Positions 58,035 to 64,000 of a stretch of DNA of 64,000 bases are shown here, in pieces; positions within the stretch are counted from its first letter, which is position 1, and every line of letters starts with the position of its first letter. This stretch comes from an uncultured Litoreibacter sp. GTDB lineage: Bacteria > Pseudomonadota > Alphaproteobacteria > Rhodobacterales > Rhodobacteraceae. The position numbers and the translations under genes are program-made. The stretch covers positions 186,001 to 250,000 of the forward strand of contig CANMWQ010000003.1 in assembly GCA_947501685.1 (NCBI GenBank), given 5' to 3'. Under the pieces are notes generated by a model. It searched no databases. It was given only the letters and a program-made list of their open reading frames with translations, and was not told the DNA's origin.

Positions 58035-58396
58035 ATCAGGTCTCCTTGGTTTGGTGTCTTGGGGTATGAGCCACCCGATCGGTGCCTCATGAGGTCAACA
58101 TGCGGGGAATGCGGTTTGCGCATAAGAGGCCCGGCGCGCTTGCGTCATTTTCCGCGACGCGTCGCCGGTTTGGCCGGGTAGCGCGCGCGCTGCGTTGCCG
58201 AGCAAGGCCGGGTGTAAGACTGCCCCCCGAAATCGGCGATCTTTGTCGCATCCTTCGCTCTCAAATCGGCGGGAAATGTGCGCCCTGTCCGGCCTTCGCA
58301 GAGGTCGCGGTGAAGCAGGCGAGGTCGCAGTGTGACAACCTGAGGGGGTACGAATCGTGTCAGAGTGATGTGACAGCAAGCTTGACGGAGCGCCCT

Positions 58397-59545
58397 ATGA
58401 TTACGGATCTCTCATCAGTTAAACGCCCCATCGCGCAGGCGAACGGCCTGCCAAACGCGCATTACACCGATCCCGCCACCTTCGCGGAAGAGCGAGACGC
58501 GGTGCTGCATGCCAGCTGGACCGGGCTTGCCGTGGCAGCCGACGTGCCTGAAAACGGCGATGCCAAACCACTGGAGTTCCTGGGCCTGCCGCTTTTGTTG
58601 ATCCGCGACAAGGATGGCGCTGTGCGGGTGTTTCAAAACACCTGCCGCCACCGTGGCATGATCCTTGTCTCCGAGCCGCGCAAAATTGATGGCGCGATCC
58701 GCTGTCCCTATCATTCATGGTGTTATTCGACAAAAGGCCAGCTGGTTGCCACGCCGCATGTCGGCGGGCCGGGGCAGAACACCCATGCCGAGATGGACCG
58801 CGACACGCTGGGGCTGATCGAGATCCGCTCGCATATCTGGCGCGATATCGTGTTCATCAACATCTCCGGCCAAGCGCTACCCTTTGAGGAGGTCCATGCC
58901 GAGCTGATCGCACGGTGGGCGGAGGTGGATCAGCCGCTCTATCATGGCGGCCCGGCCTCGGCCTTTCAGCTGCCGGTTGACACCAATTACAAGCTGGCCG
59001 TGGAGAATTACTGCGAAAGCTACCACCTGCCGTGGATCCATCCCGGCCTGAACAGCTATTCGCGGCTGGAGGACCATTATAATATCGACGCGCCCGGCAA
59101 GTTCTCGGGGCAAGGCACGCTGGTCTACCGCCAGTTGCAGGGCGCAGATGGTGGGCGTTTTCCCGATTTTGACGGGCTGAGCGCGCAATGGGATGAGGGG
59201 GCGGAGTATGTGGCGCTCTATCCCAACGTGCTCTTGGGGGCGCAGCGGGACCATGCGTTTGCAATCATTCTGGAGCCGCGTTCGGTCGATCATACCGTTG
59301 AGCATGTGCATATTTACTACGCCCGGCCTGATGTCGATGACGCGCTGAGGCAACAGAATGCAGAGCTGTGGCGCGGGGTGTTTGAGGAGGATATTTTCGT
59401 GGTCGAGGGGATGCAGAAGGGCCGTTATGGACCCGGCTTTGACGGCGGGCGTTTCAGTCCCGCGATGGACGGGCCGACGCATTGTTTTCACCAGTGGGTT
59501 GCCGACCGGATCCTGGATCATCGTCAGGCCCATGCCGCCGAATGA
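58397..59545 (+). CDS. Rieske non-heme iron ring-hydroxylating oxygenase alpha subunit
   Basis: CRHRGMILVSEPRKIDGAIRCPYHSW Rieske motif; NYCESYHLPWIHPGL mononuclear iron site. Confidence 0.92.
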   Translation: MITDLSSVKRPIAQANGLPNAHYTDPATFAEERDAVLHASWTGLAVAADVPENGDAKPLEFLGLPLLLIRDKDGAVRVFQNTCRHRGMILVSEPRKIDGAIRCPYHSWCYSTKGQLVATPHVGGPGQNTHAEMDRDTLGLIEIRSHIWRDIVFINISGQALPFEEVHAELIARWAEVDQPLYHGGPASAFQLPVDTNYKLAVENYCESYHLPWIHPGLNSYSRLEDHYNIDAPGKFSGQGTLVYRQLQGADGGRFPDFDGLSAQWDEGAEYVALYPNVLLGAQRDHAFAIILEPRSVDHTVEHVHIYYARPDVDDALRQQNAELWRGVFEEDIFVVEGMQKGRYGPGFDGGRFSPAMDGPTHCFHQWVADRILDHRQAHAAE

Positions 59546-59765
59546 CATAGCGGGCGAGACGCTGGACGCGCGGTTGCTGGACGCGCATGCGCGAGGCGAC
59601 CGGCCTGCCCTGATCGCGCTTTATCTTGAGGCCGGGGAGACAGCACAAACCGAGGATGCCGCCGGATTTTATCTGACGCATGCCTATGTGTTCGCGCTGG
59701 AAACGGGGGACAGGCGTGCCTCCGATATCAAGGCGCGGCTGGTCGCTATGGGACGTGAACGTTAA
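59532..59765 (+). CDS. Small hypothetical protein (77 aa), translationally coupled to Rieske oxygenase
   Basis: ATG inside the upstream gene (14-bp overlap); helical, repeat-like. Confidence 0.6.
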   Translation: MPPNDIAGETLDARLLDAHARGDRPALIALYLEAGETAQTEDAAGFYLTHAYVFALETGDRRASDIKARLVAMGRER

Positions 59766-60136
59766 GCGCCAACCAACTGCAAATGCGGTGCTTTTTGTGG
59801 CAGAACAGTCGGGAGCTCAGGGATGTCATCCACCCGCAGATCGCGCATCAAGATGATGCGGCCCAGTCGTTTGGTCTGCTGTTTCGCAGCCGTGGCCTCT
59901 TCAAGGATCTGGTATTGGGTGAAGCATTCGCCGTCTTCGCTGCGGAACACAAATCCCAAAAACGACTGTTCAAACTCGCCGAGCCAATCTGTCGGAATAT
60001 CAATCTCACCGATATGGGTGTAGGCCGCAGAGCCGCTTACGGGTCGCATCCGAACCTTCATAGGGATCTTGTCGCCGGACGGCGTCAACATCGCCCCGCG
60101 CACCACTTGTACCGTTTCGGTTTTACCGCTCATCAC
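59762..60136 (-). CDS. Hypothetical protein (124 aa)
   Basis: stop codon overlaps the opposing gene's stop in a shared TTAA; no family recognised. Confidence 0.6.
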   Translation of the reverse strand: MMSGKTETVQVVRGAMLTPSGDKIPMKVRMRPVSGSAAYTHIGEIDIPTDWLGEFEQSFLGFVFRSEDGECFTQYQILEEATAAKQQTKRLGRIILMRDLRVDDIPELPTVLPQKAPHLQLVGA

Positions 60137-60291
60137 ACAGGTCCTTACTCGTAACTCACTGTGCCATTTTTACACAGATACAGCCAGCCGCTTTGGGCAG
60201 AATAACGCCCCGAAACGCAATGTTTCTGGGGACAAAATGGCGAATGCTCCCCTCATTGTCCGTCGATTGGTGATTGCGCTTGGGTCACAAG

Positions 60292-60316
60292 AAAAAGGGG
60301 CACCCGAAGGTGCCCC
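60292..60316 (-). terminator. Strong minus-strand intrinsic terminator with UUCG loop
   Basis: minus strand: GGGGCACC-TTCG-GGTGCCCC-TTTTT. Confidence 0.88.
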
Positions 60317-60420
60317 GTAGAGTTTCGCTGATCAGGCTCTTCGTTGATACCGCCCGGTACTTTTCTGCCTGCGGCCTGATCCTCGTCCCGACGCCGGGCG
60401 TGCCCTGCGTCGGTGTCTCT

Positions 60421-60609
60421 TTATGCGTTTGGGGTGTCTCTACCGTCTGGCTCTTTGGCCACCCCTTTGAATGGACCGTCAGATTTCTTCTTGTCTAGAA
60501 ACTGACCGGTTCGTTCATCCCGTTTCATCCATTTGCCATCGGATGTTTGAAATTGCGTGCGAGCCGTCACGGCTCCTCGTCGATAGTTATCCCCAGTATT
60601 TCGGGCCAT
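60421..60609 (-). CDS. Small basic conserved hypothetical protein (MARNTGDNYRRGAVTARTQFQ...)
   Basis: 62 aa with AGGAG RBS before ATG at 60609; resembles small proteins common in alphaproteobacteria. Confidence 0.65.
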   Translation of the reverse strand: MARNTGDNYRRGAVTARTQFQTSDGKWMKRDERTGQFLDKKKSDGPFKGVAKEPDGRDTPNA

Positions 60610-60784
60610 AACGTTCTCCTTGTGTATTTTATCCACCAACAATTCACAGGACTTATCCTTTTCAGTGGACACTTCTCAGCACGCTATTGATCGCCAAACC
60701 CGACCGTGTTTTCTCCTTCGTTATCGACCCGAGAGGGCCGGAATGGTTTTCCCCGCAGCGTGCTATGCTAGTGCGGGTAGAGCC

Positions 60785-60812
60785 GGGGGTTGGTGTTGAC
60801 GCACCGACCCCC
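60785..60812 (-). terminator. Hairpin downstream of nrdJ
   Basis: GGGGGTTGGTG-ttgacg-CACCGACCCCC, no clear T run. Confidence 0.45.
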
Positions 60813-60826
60813 AACCTTCAATTTCC

Positions 60827-63800
60827 TCAGCTACACCCTGACGTTCCGCCGCAGGTGTTGCACTTCATGCATGTCCCGTTGCGGACCAATGTGTAGTTGC
60901 CGCATTCGCCACAGGCTTCGCCCTCATAACCTTGCATCTTGGCTTTGGTGCGGGCGTCCATCGACATGCTTTCTCCGGCGACGGTGGTGTTTGCGGCCAC
61001 GGGGGCTGCTCCGCCGGCCTCTGGCACCAGAGTTTGCAATGCCGCGACCGGGTCAGCTGCGCCGTGCAGCGCTGTGGCCCCTAGCCCGCTTTGGGCCCCA
61101 CCTTGCAGCACGCGTAGCTCGGAGGGGACGCGCTTGCGCAGATACCCGGTGGAGCTGATTTGCTTCAGGACTTCGAGCGATTTGGAGGCTGCGGTCTCGC
61201 CTAGTTCAGCGATGTTTACCTTGCCTTCGTCCTCGCCCCGGCCCAGATCGTCGAATGTCTCGCCCGTGGGTTTGACATGCGCCAGATCGGTGCGGTCCAG
61301 ATAGCTGACAGCGAGCTCGCGGAAGATGTAGTCGAGCACGGAGGTCGCGTTCTTGATCGAGTCGTTGCCCTGGACCATGCCCGCTGGTTCGAACTTGGTG
61401 AAGGTGAAGGCGTCCACGAACTCCTCCAACGGCACCCCGTATTGCAGACCAACAGACACCGCGATGGCGAAGTTGTTCATCATGGCGCGGAAGCCTGCGC
61501 CTTCCTTGTGCATATCAATGAAGATTTCGCCCAGCTGGCCGTCTTCATATTCGCCGGTGCGCAGGTAGACCTTGTGCCCGCCGACATTCGCTTTCTGAGT
61601 GTAGCCTTTGCGGCGATGTGGCATCCGTGTGCGGGCCTGCGCCTTTTCTACCTCTTTGATGATGATCTTTTCGACGATCTTCTCGGCCAGCACCTCGGCT
61701 TTCGCCATTGGGGAGCCGCTTTCCAAGATTTCCGCCGCTTCGTCGTCATCCTCAACCAGCGCGGCCGCCAGAGGCTGCGACAGTTTCGAGCCGTCGCGGT
61801 AGAGCGCATTGGCTTTCACGCCGAGGGACCAAGACAGCTCATAGGCCTTCTGGCAGTCCTCGATGGTCGCGTCATTCGGCATGTTGATCGTTTTGGAGAT
61901 CGCACCCGAGATGAAGGACTGAGCCGCGGCCATCATGTAGATGTGGCTGTCGACGCTCAGGTAGCGCTTGCCGATCTTGCCGCATGGGTTGGCGCAGTCG
62001 AACACGCTGTAATGCTTCTCTTCGAGATGTGGCGCGCCTTCCAGCGTCATGGTGCCGCAAACATGGTCGTTGGCATGGGTGATCTGCTCTTTCGAGAAGC
62101 CCAGATGCGTCAGCATGTCGAAGCCCGGATCGTTCAGCTTTTCAGCTGGGATGCCCAGCGTGCCGGTGCAGAACTCTTCGCCCAGAGTCCATTGGTTGAA
62201 CACGAAGCGAATGTCGAACGCGCTTGGCAATGCGGCTTCGATCTTGGCCAGCTCGGCCTCGCCGAACCCGTGACCCACTAATGAGGTGTGGTTGATCCCC
62301 GGCGCGTTGCCCAGCGTTGCGTGGCCGACAGCGTAGGAGACGATCTCTTCCACCTGGGAGGATGTGTAGCCCAACGTCTCCAGCGCCGCCGGAACGGAAC
62401 GGTTGATGATCTTGAAGTAACCGCCCCCCGCCAGCTTCTTGAACTTTACGAGCGCAAAGTCCGGCTCGATGCCTGTCGTGTCGCAATCCATGACCAGCCC
62501 GATGGTGCCAGTTGGCGCGATCACGGTGGATTGTGCGTTGCGGTAGCCGTGCTTTTCACCCAGTGCCAGTGCCTCGTCCCAAGCGGCCTTGGCCAGCTTG
62601 ACCAAAGACTGATCCGGGCAAGAGGCGTGGTCCAATGGCAGCGGGTTCGTGGCCAGCTTCTCGTAGCCCGTATCTTTGCCATGCGCCGCATTGCGGTGGT
62701 TGCGCATCACGCGCAGCATGTGTTTGGCGTTTTTCTTGTAACCCGGGAACGGGCCCAGCTCTTTGGCAATCTCGGCGGAGGTGGCGTAGCTCACGCCCGT
62801 CATCAGCGCGGTCAGCGCGCCGCACATGGCGCGGCCTTCGGTGCTGTCATAGCCGTAGCCCATATTCATCAGCAACCCGCCGATATTGGCATAGCCCAGA
62901 CCCAGCGTGCGGAAGTCGTAGGAGCGCTGCGCAATCGCTGGCGACGGGAATTGCGCCATCATCACAGAGATTTCCAGCGTAAGCGTCCACAGCCGCGTGG
63001 CGTGCATGTAAAGCTCTGCGTCGAATGTGCCGTCCGTGTAGTAGGTCAGCAGGTTCATCGAGGCGAGGTTACAGGCCGTGTCGTCGAGGAACATGTACTC
63101 GGAACACGGGTTGGAGCCACGGATCTCGCCGTCTTCGGGGCATGTGTGCCAGTCATTGACCGTGTCGTGGTATTGAATGCCGGGATCAGCACAGGCCCAG
63201 GCGGCGTGGCCGACTTTTTCCCACAGGTCGCGGGCTTTGATGGTTTTGGTGGGCGCGCCGTTCGTGCGGGCCAGCAGCTCCCAGTCGCCATCCTCCTCGA
63301 CGGCCTTCAAGAACGCGTCGGTGACGCGGATGGAGTTGTTCGAGTTTTGGCCAGAGACCGAGTTATAGGCCTCCGAGTCCCAATCCGTGTCATAGGTCGG
63401 AAATTCGATGGATGTGTAGCCTTGCTTGGCATAGTCCAGCACGCGCTTGACGTAGGTTTCGGGGATCGCGACCTTTTTGGCCTCACGAATGGCGCCCTTC
63501 AGCGTCTCGTTGGCTTTGGGATCAACCGCGTCTTCCAGCTTGCCGTCCCAGGCTTTGATCGCCTTGAAAATCTCGTTGAGCTTTTGCTCGTGCATCTTGG
63601 AGCCCGCAACGATGGAGGCCACTTTTTGCTCTTCGAGCACCTTCCAGTCGATGAACTCTTCGATATCGGGGTGGTCGGCATCTACGATCACCATCTTCGC
63701 CGCGCGCCGTGTCGTGCCGCCCGATTTGATGGCACCTGCTGCGCGGTCACCGATCTTCAGAAAGCCCATCAGGCCAGAGGATTTGCCGCCACCAGAGAGT

Positions 63801-64000
63801 GGCTCGCTGGCCGCCCGCAGGGAAGAGAAATTGGTGCCCGTGCCGGAGCCGTATTTGAACAGACGCGCCTCGCGGACCCAGAGATCCATGATGCCGCCGT
63901 CATTTACCAGATCATCGGAGACGGACTGGATGAAGCAGGCATGCGGCTGCGGGTGCTCATAGGAAGACGTCGACTTGGTCAGAACGCCAGTCTCGTGATC
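60827..64000 (-). CDS. nrdJ: Vitamin B12-dependent (class II) ribonucleotide reductase, 5' end outside window
   Basis: [66 protein letters not shown]-type region; C-terminal Cys cluster [28 protein letters not shown]. Confidence 0.95.
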   Translation of the reverse strand, partial: DHETGVLTKSTSSYEHPQPHACFIQSVSDDLVNDGGIMDLWVREARLFKYGSGTGTNFSSLRAASEPLSGGGKSSGLMGFLKIGDRAAGAIKSGGTTRRAAKMVIVDADHPDIEEFIDWKVLEEQKVASIVAGSKMHEQKLNEIFKAIKAWDGKLEDAVDPKANETLKGAIREAKKVAIPETYVKRVLDYAKQGYTSIEFPTYDTDWDSEAYNSVSGQNSNNSIRVTDAFLKAVEEDGDWELLARTNGAPTKTIKARDLWEKVGHAAWACADPGIQYHDTVNDWHTCPEDGEIRGSNPCSEYMFLDDTACNLASMNLLTYYTDGTFDAELYMHATRLWTLTLEISVMMAQFPSPAIAQRSYDFRTLGLGYANIGGLLMNMGYGYDSTEGRAMCGALTALMTGVSYATSAEIAKELGPFPGYKKNAKHMLRVMRNHRNAAHGKDTGYEKLATNPLPLDHASCPDQSLVKLAKAAWDEALALGEKHGYRNAQSTVIAPTGTIGLVMDCDTTGIEPDFALVKFKKLAGGGYFKIINRSVPAALETLGYTSSQVEEIVSYAVGHATLGNAPGINHTSLVGHGFGEAELAKIEAALPSAFDIRFVFNQWTLGEEFCTGTLGIPAEKLNDPGFDMLTHLGFSKEQITHANDHVCGTMTLEGAPHLEEKHYSVFDCANPCGKIGKRYLSVDSHIYMMAAAQSFISGAISKTINMPNDATIEDCQKAYELSWSLGVKANALYRDGSKLSQPLAAALVEDDDEAAEILESGSPMAKAEVLAEKIVEKIIIKEVEKAQARTRMPHRRKGYTQKANVGGHKVYLRTGEYEDGQLGEIFIDMHKEGAGFRAMMNNFAIAVSVGLQYGVPLEEFVDAFTFTKFEPAGMVQGNDSIKNATSVLDYIFRELAVSYLDRTDLAHVKPTGETFDDLGRGEDEGKVNIAELGETAASKSLEVLKQISSTGYLRKRVPSELRVLQGGAQSGLGATALHGAADPVAALQTLVPEAGGAAPVAANTTVAGESMSMDARTKAKMQGYEGEACGECGNYTLVRNGTCMKCNTCGGTSGCS

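Noticed and set aside
1-64000. CRISPR arrays, IS elements, prophage genes, tRNA and rRNA genes
   Set aside because: Looked for regularly spaced direct repeats, transposase/integrase-like ORFs and tRNA-like cloverleaf ends in intergenic gaps; none convincing.

Overview
This is a chromosomal window from a GC-rich alphaproteobacterium. Gene content and order look like Rhodobacteraceae (Roseobacter group). About 55 protein-coding genes can be called. I saw no rRNA, tRNA, CRISPR array, IS element or prophage. Much of the window is core housekeeping: mfd, hemB, hflX, hfq, trkH/trkA, ntrX/Y/C/B, dusB, ispF, pgpA, cinA-like, amt, rsgA, bpt, ilvB/ilvN and a partial nrdJ. The most interesting region is about 18.4-31.6 kb. 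It is a catabolic-looking block lying between trkA and ntrX, two genes that are normally close together in alphaproteobacteria. It encodes a two-gene (split) dikinase: an ATP-binding subunit and a separate subunit with a phospho-His swivelling domain but no PEP/pyruvate TIM barrel. With it are a GMC oxidoreductase, a small exported orphan protein, a complete branched-chain-type ABC transporter, a HAD hydrolase and a MarR regulator in one tight operon. An aldehyde dehydrogenase and a zeta-class GST are divergent. A perfect 18-bp inverted repeat in the divergent promoter is a likely MarR operator. My best hypothesis is an undescribed import and substrate-phosphorylation pathway, analogous in architecture to phenylphosphate synthase and rifampin phosphotransferase. 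Other notable signals: an ilvB transcription attenuator with a VHVIL leader peptide, tandem NtrC-like sites before amt, a NarL-like 7-2-7 site between a TRAP operon and its divergent two-component system, tandem overlapping Lin0512-family paralogues, an oversized TRAP DctM, a 13-bp triplicate repeat starting at a stop codon, and two copies of a palindromic intergenic element. All calls come from reading the sequence and recalling family signatures; no database search was run.
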